Positions 52,540 to 62,400 of a stretch of DNA of 64,000 bases are shown piece by piece. The DNA comes from Archilochus colubris. Its lineage: Eukaryota; Chordata; Aves; Apodiformes; Trochilidae. Positions within the stretch are counted from its first letter, which is position 1; each line of letters starts with the position of its first letter. The stretch covers positions 13,157,127-13,221,126 of the forward strand of contig CM041092.1 in assembly GCA_023079485.1 (NCBI GenBank), given 5' to 3'. The translations under genes and the position numbers were made by a program. The notes under the pieces are model-generated. The model was not told the origin of the DNA. It searched no databases and was given only the letters and a program-made list of their open reading frames with translations.

Positions 52540-52808
52540 TGGAGAGAAAAAGAGGCGCAGCGGCAAACAGGCTCCAACCCAGCTAGCACACCAGCCAGAG
52601 AAGCCACCAGAGGGTTATCTTGGGAGCCATTTCATACTGAGCACCATGGGCAGGAATACTGGGTTTGGTCCATTCGGGTTACCTGACCCATTCTATCCTC
52701 TCCATAGGCGCAGCTGCTCCGTGTTCCAGCTTCCACATCAGCAGGCTGGAAGCTGCTGGTAATGTCCCAGGCAGCTTTTTAATGTCCTGGTCCTCTCAAA
52801 CTAGGACA
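52540..52808 (-). mobile_element. LTR copy C (U3 and part of R only)
   Basis: On the minus strand it starts TGTCCTAGTTTGAGAGGACC and includes GAATGGACCAAACCCAGTA and a TATA-like CTCAGTATGAAATGG. It then follows the shared CCAAGATAACCCTCTGGTGG block up to AGCTGGGTTGG near 52575. There it passes into GC-rich sequence and the short SENP2 segment, and has no U5. It matches LTR B across the whole U3 (for example AGCAGCTTCCAGCCT). The intact TGTCCT terminus at 52808 shows this is a real LTR edge inside the composite. Confidence 0.8.
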
Positions 52809-53059
52809 ATCTACCCCTTATTCCTTACTTTGTGCTTCCATGACTATCTGCAATATAATTATATTAAAAAAAAAAAAAAGGCATTATATAATTTGAACTT
52901 ATGTTTTCTTAGCCAGCATTAAATTACCCTATGGTATGCTCTGGTCTCACCATTGCCCTGCATTACTGACCAGGTGTTTCCAAGTCCTTGAGGAGCGACA
53001 ACCTCAGAGATAGGTTTGGCTTTGCCCAGGGGTGAAAAAGCCCACACAGCATTTCCCAG
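52809..53059. other. Unassigned 250 bp between LTR C and the SENP2 retrocopy
   Basis: The stretch contains a 14-nt A run on the plus strand at about 52866-52879 and no recognised element. If the SENP2 copy were an ordinary poly(A)-tailed retrocopy on the minus strand, a T run on the plus strand would be expected at this end. The run has the opposite polarity. The part nearest 53060 may be SENP2 sequence diverged beyond recognition. Confidence 0.4.
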
Positions 53060-54351
53060 TAGGTTCCTTCAGTACACAGCCGTTGTTTGGGATAAAAGAA
53101 GGTACTAAAACCATGGACTGCTGGGTATTCTTTCCTTCAGAAGATTCACATAGAAATTAATGACCACAGAATTTAGCTAGTGAAGGTTCCTAATTGTCCT
53201 GATGTTCTCACGAGTGCTGTTTAGTTTGAAGGCGCTGCTCAGGACTTCACCTGGCTTGCTGTCACCAAATGCAGCAATGGCCTCTTTCTCTAAGGCTTCT
53301 GTGAATAGAGGAAAAGTGTTCTGGTCTTTCCAAGCTCAAGAATTTCTTTCTTTTCACATCAAGGACAGATGATTTTTTGGACAGAACAGGTGCCAGATGT
53401 GATAACAAGTCTTCCGAGATTTCAGCTCTATTCTGTTTCCCTGCAACAGCTTGTTTCACTGGTCTCGTCTGCTCATTAGAGTTTTCTGCTGGTGTGTAGT
53501 ACCTGATCATACCACTTCTCTGAGACCACTGTGGACTGCAAATACCTGTATGATTGAGACCGATTCTTGGTGTCCCACATGGATAGGCATCACCTCCATG
53601 TTTCTGCTTTTCCAGGTGACTCAGTCATCACAGGTTCCTTGGAGTAGACTTGAACATTGTGGAAGTTTGTTGGCTGTGGACTAGGGCAGTTTCTAGAATA
53701 CTTTTCCTTTACCATTTCCAAGAGCTGTTTGTATTTAATCTTTTCTTCTTGCTGAACATCCTCTTCCCCAGTGCAGAAGATCCTCCCCGTTTTGCTAACT
53801 TCTGAAGTCAGGGATTCTGGCACAGTGTGCTCCTCGATGGGTGGCCTCAGTGTTAAGACGCTCTCTGGAGCTTGTATGATGTGGTGTTTCCCAGTCCTGT
53901 GTTTCCTCAGACATGGAATTGTGTTGTGGGAAAGGGATAGGCTTTCCTTATTCAAGCAAGCACTGGTTCCACAGAGCATATCAAGCTGTAGCATTTCTAC
54001 ATCTAGTGCAGAACCTGTTGGTCTTTCAGATGAAGGGGCCAAAAGAAACGGAGTGAGGCTGTTCTTCAGACTAGGTGATTGCAGTGGCGTTGCTGACCAA
54101 AGCCTTCTGATGTTTACTGTTGCCTTGGCTGGCAACTTTACAGGATGAAACTCAGCTTTCTTTCTGATTGTAGAGTGGATGGATTCTTTCGTTTGCTTTT
54201 TTGATGAAGCATCATCTGGATCTTCCTCATGGAGCTGAGTGCTGGGGAGCGGCCTCTTGCACAACTGTGGGGCCGGGGGTGGTTCAGGGCTGTGGGCGGC
54301 AGTGAAAAGGGCACTGAGGGCCCTCAGCAGCCATGTGTACGTAGGTCCCAT
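53060..54351 (-). pseudogene. SENP2: SENP2 (SUMO protease) retrocopy, intronless, 3'-truncated
   Basis: SENP2 removes SUMO from proteins and acts at the nuclear envelope and in the nucleus. On the minus strand an open frame of 253 codons starts at 54351 and begins TYTWLLRALSALFTA. Near its end it has EEDVQQEEKIKYKQLLEMVK, matching the SENP2 block before the linker. After a frameshift near 53590, conserved pieces continue: ICSPQWSQRSG, then ALEKEAIAAFGDSKPGEVLSS, AFKL, and INFYVNLL and FSTFFYPK, the start of the Ulp1 catalytic domain. The conserved Trp before LNDE is an amber codon (53177-53179). Further frameshifts lie near 53310 and 53110. The catalytic His, Asp and Cys are beyond the break at about 53060 and absent. 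The native start Met appears changed to Thr, so the first Met used is upstream. No introns interrupt several exons' worth of sequence, which marks it as RNA-derived. It lies downstream of LTR B on the same strand. Confidence 0.82.
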
Positions 54352-54429
54352 CTGCTGCCAGCAGAATGCACCCCAGTGTCAGGGCCTGGCTAGCTAGAGC
54401 TAAAGGTTGGAACAAAACACTCGGGGGGG

Positions 54430-54945
54430 TTTAATGAAGTAGTGATAGAGATAGTGAATTACAAATGTAAATAAAATACAGAACTGTAGCTCGCCCCCTC
54501 AGTTTGTAATTACTTCCAAATTGGAAAAGTCCCACACTAGACTAGGCAGCAGATGGCTGTGCCCAAGTCCAGGGTCTCGGTGGCGGTTCACAACAGCGTG
54601 AGAGCAGCCAAGCTGTTCCTACTTGGGAAGGCAGAAGGGGATCTGTCTCAGTGAATGATGTTCTTCTCCAGTGAGAAAACCAGGGGCAAGGGCACACACA
54701 ACCCAGCTACCACACCAGCCAGAAAAGCCACCAGAGAGTTATCTTGGGAACCATCTTTTACACCATTGGAAGGAATACTGTTATTGGTCCTTTTGGGTCA
54801 CCTAAGCCATCCTGTCCTCCCCATAGGCACAGCAGCTCCCAATTATAACTGCCCCATCAGAAGGCTGGAAGCTGCTGGTGGTGTCCTAAGCAGTTGGGTT
54901 TTTGTTTGTTTGTTTTTTCTTCTCTATCCTCATCCTCTCGAACCA
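54430..54945 (-). mobile_element. LTR copy B (U3 and R, U5 missing), upstream of the SENP2 retrocopy
   Basis: On the minus strand the U3 starts near 54945 (TTCGAGAGGATGAGG, a diverged version of the LTR C start). It carries GGACCAATAACAGTATTCC (CCAAT box, plus-strand 54783-54787) and a TATA-like GTGTAAAAGATGG (plus-strand about 54751-54763). It shares about 310 bp with LTR A, ending at the ATTAAA signal near 54430. There it changes abruptly to a run of C and then about 75 bp leading to the SENP2 start. A simple-sequence (AAAC)n insertion (about 54898-54917) enlarges its U3. It is oriented to transcribe into the SENP2 retrocopy. Confidence 0.8.
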
Positions 54946-55258
54946 AGAGAAAAGGGGGCTGAGGGGAGACCTTATCTCTCTCCACAACAGAATGAAAGGA
55001 GGTTGTGGGAATTGCTCTTCTTTCCCAAATGAAAATCCACAGAATACGAGGAAATGGCCTCAAGTTGTGCCAGGGGAGGTTTACATTAGATTTTAGGAAA
55101 AAAAATCCATCACCAAAAAAGGGTTTTCATGCCCTGGAACAGGCTGCCAAGGGAAGTGGTCAAGTCATAATCCCTGGAGGTATTTAAAGACATGTAGATG
55201 TGCCTGGGGACATGGTTTAGCAGGTAACTTGGCAGTGCTCGTTTAACAGTTGGAACTG
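54940..55258 (+). mobile_element. CR1 LINE (host copy), part 3: ORF2 tail and 3' UTR
   Basis: Translation gives QEKRGLRGDLISLHNRMKGG, then NTRKWPQVVPGE in a shifted frame and RLPREVV-like sequence. CR1 3' UTR motifs follow (CATGGTTTAGCAGGTAACTT, GGCAGTGCTCGTTTAACAG). It resumes almost exactly where the host CR1 broke off at 50783 (QLGLF before, QEKRGLRG after). This shows that the 4.2-kb composite sits inside this copy. The terminal CR1 octamer repeat is lost. Confidence 0.88.
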
Positions 55259-58200
55259 TGAAAATTTTGTTCCATGTGAACTGAACACTATTAATTACTC
55301 AGCATAGTGAGGTGCATTCTCAAGGCTTATACTCCTTTACTTCAGCAATTCAGCAGCTGTAGTATCAAAAGCCAAAGGAAAATCTGGATGATTAACCGTG
55401 AGAGGAACCCACTAAAAGACCAAAACTGAAGATTAAGAAATACACCATTTTTTGAAAAGTGAGGGGTCATGGATGTAATTTCTGTCCTGTGATCAGCTGT
55501 GAAGTTCAAGTGATAAGATACTGCCCTGGTATTGAAGGAGTGTGTTGCTCCAGCACATCTCTGCTGTCACTTTCACTAGTAGTGGATTCCTGGAGTTAAT
55601 AACCCCAGACCTAGTAGAAGGCCCTAGATGGAGACTGAAAGAATGTACTGAATGGCTTCACAGAAGACTTAGAACAACCTAATTTTGTGTCAGAGTAAGA
55701 TGATACTTATCTGCAGTCCAATTCAATGAATCTGCTTTTGGGACACAAACTACATCAGCTGTGTGCCATGCAGACATGAGTGCTTGCCCTGAGCTAGGTA
55801 GGATACCTGTTGGTGCAGTCTTATCTTTATTCCTATTTAGTCTGTGCCCAGTGACACTGGGAGAGAACTGTCACCCTGAATTTTCACTGTTATTATAAGG
55901 TTGTTCTTGCCATTTTTTAAATGCTTCGGGACTGATCTGGGTAGGTACAAATGCCTTAATTTCACTATTTTTAGTCCCAAGAGAGAAAAGAGCAACAGTT
56001 TTATTTAGAAGGAAGTTTCTCAAGTTCTAGTAAAAGATGGGTATCATATATTGGAAGTTACTGAGACATTTAATTCCTGCTGAGACTTCCTGAGAAATTT
56101 TGCATATTTGCTTTGAGAGATTTCAACATTTCTTAATAACTAAAAACACACAAACAAAAATGCTTCTGAACATAATTAAATCAATCCTAATTGTTGACAT
56201 AACATTTACAGTTTTCATGAGTTCAACATATAAACAAGTACTGAAGTATCTATTTACACAGTATTGACCTTCAGACAATGCTGTGTGTGGCTTAGCATAC
56301 CCAATGAAGGTTCTGACTTTGCCATACCTATCTGCTTTCTGCATTACATTAATGAAACAAAACTACACTGGGAAAGACACAGTGACAGAAATGGCAAACA
56401 GGTCATGGGAAGATGTCTAAAGGAGAAGATGTTTAAAGGTATCTGGGGAAAATTACAGTGCTACAATGGATTCCCAGGCTACCACTTGTCAATGGGGCCA
56501 CAGTAACTGATAGCTGTGCAGGACCACCACAGTTGCAAAAGCAAATTAACTGTGTGTATTTTAATTTTCAATGGGGCAGACTAAAATCATGCACATCACT
56601 GTTTTGTGTTGGTCAAATGACCTGTGGTGACTCATTTATCCACTGTGTACCCAGTTTGGCTGTGTAGCTTCGAAGTATATACAAAAGAAACTGTCCGTGT
56701 AAGAATTTAAAAGCAACAAGCTGATGGAGAGTTTTAGAGTCTTCTGTAAGAGCCATCTCAGCTAGTGATAATAGCAAGAGTAAGCAGAAGCTTCTATTGG
56801 AAAAATAGAGTAGCCTTTTTTTTTTTTTTTTAAAATGGGTATCTTACAGTCTAAGCAGAAGACAGATATGGGTAGAGACCAGAAATAAAATGAATGGAAT
56901 GATGGCTGGCAAATGGCATGGAAAAGGGAAGATTTTTCTAGTATGGAACGTGGCTGAGGTAGGATTAGTTCTCAGAAAAGATGAGGAAATGAATGAGGAA
57001 ATTAGGTGAAAGAGGGATGCAAGGGAACAGGGGAAGCGGTGTCAAGGAGATGGAGAGTGGACAAGAGCGAATGCATCATGAAGTCCAGAGTTAATCCTCT
57101 GGAAAAACGCTGTTCTTATGTGATAGGATTTGTTCCTTCCTTTAGCAGCATCTAATGCAGTTTTGGAGCACAGTCCATGGTTTTAATGTGTCTCCAAGAA
57201 AGCGGGTTTGATGCTTCCCATGATTGCTACTATTGCTCAGATTGCACTGTGGATGGAGCTGGGTCATCTCCGATTAATTCTCTGACCTAGAGGACTGCTT
57301 AAAAAAACAGATGAGTGGAGTGTCTATTAATCCTCCTGTACCACTGCATATCTTCTATTCCAACTCATTATTATAACTTTCTGAGTTTGCTATGGAAATC
57401 TTATGGCTTAGTAACAGGACATCACTTTAAGATTCCTAAAACTGAAAGAAATCTCTTGGCAATAATTACTAAGAAAGTCCATAGTGTTCAAGTTCACATT
57501 CTTCAGCTGTAGTGGCAAAGTAAAAAGTAATGAGGGAGTCCTGATTTGGTTCATCTAATCACCGAATTCTAAACTAACAGGTTCTCTTGAGCTTGAATAA
57601 CTGGGCCAGAAGTACCACGAGACTTGGTTGTCTCTGGGTATTTCTGAATGGAACAAGGGCATGTTAATAATAGCAAAAATGAAAAATAATTAAAAATAGA
57701 AGGCTTTATTGTCCTTGCATGAGATTTTTGTTCACAGGACTGCTGGAATGGGGAAGGCTTTTGTTTATAGTAGGACCAGGTCCGCATTATTATACTGGTT
57801 TTTGTTCTTCTTTCTTTTTTTTTTTTTTTTTTTTTTCAAAATAATTTAAAGACATTTCTAACTCTTAAAAATATTCACCTTTATTTTATTTCTTCTGAAT
57901 GTATTCCCATTTGCTAGGGTTATAACTGAAGAAAAGTCTGTGTTGGCTAGGTAAATAGTTGTCTGAGGCTGTGCAAGTAGCCAGGTTTGCATGAACTAAA
58001 TGACCCAGTCATTCTCTTCTGTCTTCATTCTGTGATAGTTCTGAGCCTGTGCAATCTTTCTATGACCTTCACTAGAGGATTAATGGGAGTTATTTCCTCT
58101 GTTGGTGCAAAGCAATTATGTATGCCATCTTCCTTTGAGATGGTTTAAATGAAAGTTGCCACTAGAAATGTTAACCTTCACCTGTCATAATGCTATTATG

Positions 58201-59271
58201 TTATCTTGGGCTAATGGTGAAAAGAAGTCATGATTTCATTTTATTTAAATTTCAGCTGGGTATTTGACCATAAAATTATTTATAAAAGGAGACACAATAA
58301 AGACAGTAGATCAAGAGTTCAGCAATGAAAAAATGTTATGCTATTGTCTGGAATGTAATTATAGAAAAGACTTCGGTATAAACCAGAATGGATGAGGCTT
58401 AGGTATGCAGAAGATTCTGTACAAATGAAGGTGCTGGCTTAATGTTTATCCTTTGCAAGTCACAATATTTGACTATTTTACTCTTGTGAAGTTAGTAAAT
58501 AGTCATTACAATGGTTGACACAAAGTCACAGTTAACATTTCCAATCAAAACACTCATCATGAAATGAAAAGTAGAATCTAGCCTAAAACTGAAGATGACC
58601 CTGCTTAGGGACCAATTTTTATTTTTACTTTTTTTTGTTATATTCTCCATAGTACAGTGAAAGTGATGGCTAGATGATACGGATTATTCAAGAGTGGAAT
58701 TAAATGTAGAATCCTAGTGCTTTATCAGGTGATTTCCATGTATGTGTGAGAAATGATGTAAGTGCATCAGGGAGAGACGATGGGCATAAGTGAAAGCAAG
58801 TTTTCACTTGAATGCATATGTGTATGATAGGTAGGTTGCAATTGAAAAAAATCTTTTTTTTAATTGGGGCTATTTCAAACTGTATGGATAATAAGGTATC
58901 ATTTGGGGCAGTGTATAATAAATAGGCTTCAGAATTCAGCATTGTGTGGCTGGTGATCAGATCTCTGTTGAAATCACTGAAGCACCGTTTGTTCTCAGAT
59001 AGGTTTCTCCTTCTCTGAAGATGTGAGAAATTATTCCTAGCAAGCAGAAAAACCCCATAGCATTATGTGAATCTGATGTGAAGAAATATGCTTTTGGTGA
59101 AACAACATTTTCAACTGAAAAAAGTTTCTTTCAGAAATTTCTGTTCTCCTCTAATAAAAAAAAAGGTGAGCCACAGGCTCAGCATTGCAGTCTGCAATTG
59201 CTCTTGCTCAGTGGAACTACTTGAAAAAAAAATTGTTCTTTTTCATGAGGTAGAAACAAATCCATAATGAA
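55259..59271. other. Non-coding DNA, no gene recognised
   Basis: Unique-looking AT-rich sequence with T runs at about 56818-56831 and 57815-57836. No exon, RNA gene or further LTR was recognised. Confidence 0.55.
57815..57836. repeat. Poly(T) run
   Basis: Twenty-two consecutive T. This could be the complement of a poly(A) tail, but I recognise no retrocopy on the right-hand side, so I call it a homopolymer only. Confidence 0.8.
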
Positions 59272-59436
59272 ATAATCATAGGCTGGTTTGGGTTGGAAGG
59301 AATCTTAAAGGTCATCTGGTTCCAACCCCCCTGCCATGGACAGGGACACCTCCCCCTAGACCATGTTGCTCAAAGCCCTATCCAGCCTGGCCTTGAATGC
59401 TTCCAGAGAGGGGGCACCCACAAGTTACCCTGGGCA
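59272..59436 (-). mobile_element. CR1 LINE 3'-end fragment
   Basis: The plus strand reads AATCATAGGCTGGTTTGGGT, then GGAAGGAATCTTAAAGGTCA and CCTGGCCTTGAATGCTTCC. This is the reverse complement of a CR1 3' UTR, with the 3' tip on the left. About 165 bp remain, corresponding to the 3' UTR and the last few codons. It breaks off near GTTACCCTGGGCA. Confidence 0.93.
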
Positions 59437-62400
59437 TATAGATTTAGCCTAAATTAATATATAGTCAAGTGTACCACCATCCACCTGATTTCTAGCATGT
59501 CTTCACTGACTTTAATTTCCTTCTTTATACGTGGGTTTGGGGGGTTTTTTGTTTTTTGGGGGGGAGTTTTTTTGCTTTTTTATTTTTCTGGGGCAGGGGA
59601 CATGTCTGTCATTTTTCTTAATTTCTTATAGAGGCTGTTAATGCTGTAAGTACATGGTGGTTAATGTATAAAAACACAAAACTGAATCCAACTGTTTTGG
59701 TCAGAGGAAGACTGCACCCTGAGAAATTTGTTACTGACCCCAGGCAGTGTGCTGTCTACTGAATCCTGCTGGGAAACCTGCTAAAATATACACCTGCAGT
59801 CAGAAGCATAAGGGGATAAATGTTCTAGTGGTAGAAATGGACTTTAAGAATTTGCACTGATAATATGCACTCAATTTTATTTTTTGGAGTCAGTTTAGAA
59901 TGTACCATCCATGAAGTCATGGGCTTTTGTCTCTCCTTTACTATCAAGATGCGGACAATGTGATCCTTGTGAATAGATCAGTGAGACTTCCTATAGGATA
60001 ACTATTATTAACTGTACAATACTTGGGTCAAATGCAAGGTACAATTTGACTAGGAAACATGGAGACAGTTAAATTGCATCTAGGCATCTATGTGGAATAC
60101 CTTGTACCACTATAATTACATTATCAAGGTGAAAGATGAGCAAGTATGAAACAGTCATTGAAATTAATAGCATGAAGAGTATTTACAAAGGAATATATAT
60201 TTGTTTCAGCTGATCTTGAAAATGGCATGTGGAATTACTATTTTGTATCCTTTAATATCTTCCAGTTGTAACAGATCTTTTGTTTAATGTCATCTCAGCA
60301 GGAGTTTTGCAAACGTGTAACTAGCTTTTCTAATGAGGTCATTTTAGGAAGATAGTTCTCTTATTCTCATTTCCATCACATTTTTCCTTTCCTGATACTT
60401 CTTTCCATATTTTCATAAGCTTTTAGACAGTACAGTTCTATAGACCTTCTCACCTTTTACATATAATCTTTACATGGTTTGAAGTTGCAGCTTAAGAATA
60501 TAAGTACTCAATAATCAAGTTCATGGTATCATTTATGTGGAGAATACTCTTCCACTGAACTTTTCTGCAGCAATATTGCAGAAATGATGATGATGTAATA
60601 TTCCTATTTGCCAGGTCTGTAATAAGGGTAATGGAGACATTTATCAGTTATATCTATTCTATAAAAATTTCAGTAACAAATGTGAGAGATGTTGGATTTG
60701 GTTTTCGTTCATGTTTCTAAACCGAGAAAGGAGCTATGCAAGTGAAATGCAACTTGCTTGCCTCAAAGACTTTATTACTTGAAATTGAGACAAAGAGACC
60801 ACTATTCATGTTTTAATGCAGAAGATAAAGTTGCAAAGAGATTAAATTAATTACCTGGGGCAAAACACAGAGATTGCTGGGGACCCAAGGACTTGACCTG
60901 CAAAACCAGTGCCTTCAGACACTATTGTATTGCAAACTATCTGGCTTCTTGGCCTGCCATTCAGATACCTAGCCTGAGTTTCCAACATTTATTCTCTCTA
61001 TGAAGAGAATGAAACCAAATAAAATACATCAGCTTCTCGTGTCTTCTGAAACTGTGTGAAAACTCTATGGATTCATTCACCTTTTGCATTAAAAAGAGCA
61101 ATGAACTCTGTACATCTGTTCTGAACATCCAATCCTATACAGGCAGAACTAAGATGAAGGGACATGTGAAAGATTCTATGAATGCACATAACTAGGTTGG
61201 AATTCTGCAGATTTATTCCGAGAATTTAGCATTTGACACCATTAAGCATAATAGCTGAACTGGGATGGAGTGAATGAAGAATAGGCACTTAAACTGGATC
61301 TGTCTGCTCTGATTTAAAATCATGGTGTAAGTTTCTACTCAAATAAAGATCTTTAATTCAATGAGCAGCTCCAGTTTATAGCAGCAGAATATGTGAACGG
61401 ATAAGGACTTTCAAACTGATCTATGTATTGAAGGATATAGTGCTGACCATTTCTGTGGTGTTAGATGAGAATTAAGGACACTTTAAGTCGTGGTGGATGA
61501 AAAAGAAAATTAAAAGATTAATTACTTCACAGGAAGCAATTTCTTAGAGCCTTCTTCCAAGTTCATCATGCTTAGAATTATGAGGCAGGTAATTACCAGT
61601 TCTTTCCATTTCTCAAATTGTGTGGAGAGCAAATCAATACAACTCTTCTTACAGTCACCCTGGTGCTAGTCTGTTCCACACTGGAGACAAATATCTAGTT
61701 CTTTTGTTTCAAGACAGAAAGATAGGTGCAAGATAAGCAGTCACTTGCCTTGTTCCTTGCCAGTGTATCTCCTATGGACTGCCTGCTTGACAAGATGAAA
61801 GATAACTGCATGTTCTGGGATTTCTCTAGGGGAATGAATAAAAGCCTTCCAGCCTTTTTTACATGATTAGCTACTGTTTATAAAAGGCTTTAAGATCTTT
61901 TCCTAGAAAACATTCTGAAGGGTTCCTTCAGTGGTAACCCATTGTAAATAACAAAGGGTGCTGCTTATGGATTAGTAAAGCTGATCCATCCACTTCCCAC
62001 TCCTTGTGTGACTGCCAGTGTGATGGCAATGCTACCTGAAAGCACAGATAGGGCACATTCCTGCAAAAAGTGCTTGAAAGAATCATCAGTATATGCATGA
62101 TGGATCTCTTGTGTGTCAGCCTAAAGCCTGTCTTGCCTCAATAAGGTTTCCACCCTAGACTCATGCTACATGCAGAGATGGGTTCCTGCTGTTTGCACCA
62201 ACTCCCCTGCTGCTGCCTTGCTCCTCAAGCACAGAAACAAGAAACTAGCAATGATACTACGAAGGACTAGAAGCAGTATGGGGAAGTATCAGTTTATTTA
62301 CATTTGCTGACTTTCAGAGAGATTGAAAATGGGTTGAAGAACCTGCATTTAACACAAACATGGCTTCAGTTGGAGCAGGAAGCATCCAGGCTGTATTGCA

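Larger units (their letters stand above)
50784..54945 (-). mobile_element. Composite LTR element carrying SENP2-derived sequence
   Basis: This roughly 4.2-kb block interrupts a CR1 LINE. Its plus-strand left end is TGTCCTGG, and the same terminus appears inverted as AGGACA at 52803-52808. Read on the minus strand the order is: LTR B (54945-54430), SENP2 retrocopy (about 54351-53060), an unassigned 250 bp, LTR C U3/R (52808-52540), a second short SENP2 segment (52520-52390), a GC-rich internal region with a duplicated block, and LTR A (51335-50784). No gag, protease, polymerase or envelope similarity is visible, so it could only move with help from another element. It may be one chimeric non-autonomous element, or two related insertions merged by LTR recombination. 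The right boundary is uncertain by about 10 bp, because the LTR end and the resumed CR1 both align around 54938-54950. Confidence 0.65.

Noticed and set aside
51755..52686. 218-codon and 160-codon plus-strand ORFs across the GC-rich block
   Set aside because: They run antisense to the SENP2 segment and LTR C, and their composition (P/S/L/R) follows the GC-rich duplicated repeats.
52866..52879. A-run considered as the poly(A) tail of the SENP2 retrocopy
   Set aside because: The retrocopy is on the minus strand, so its tail would appear as T on the plus strand. The polarity is wrong.
53771..54148. 125-codon plus-strand ORF
   Set aside because: It is the antisense shadow of the SENP2 retrocopy, whose minus-strand frame has clear protein matches.
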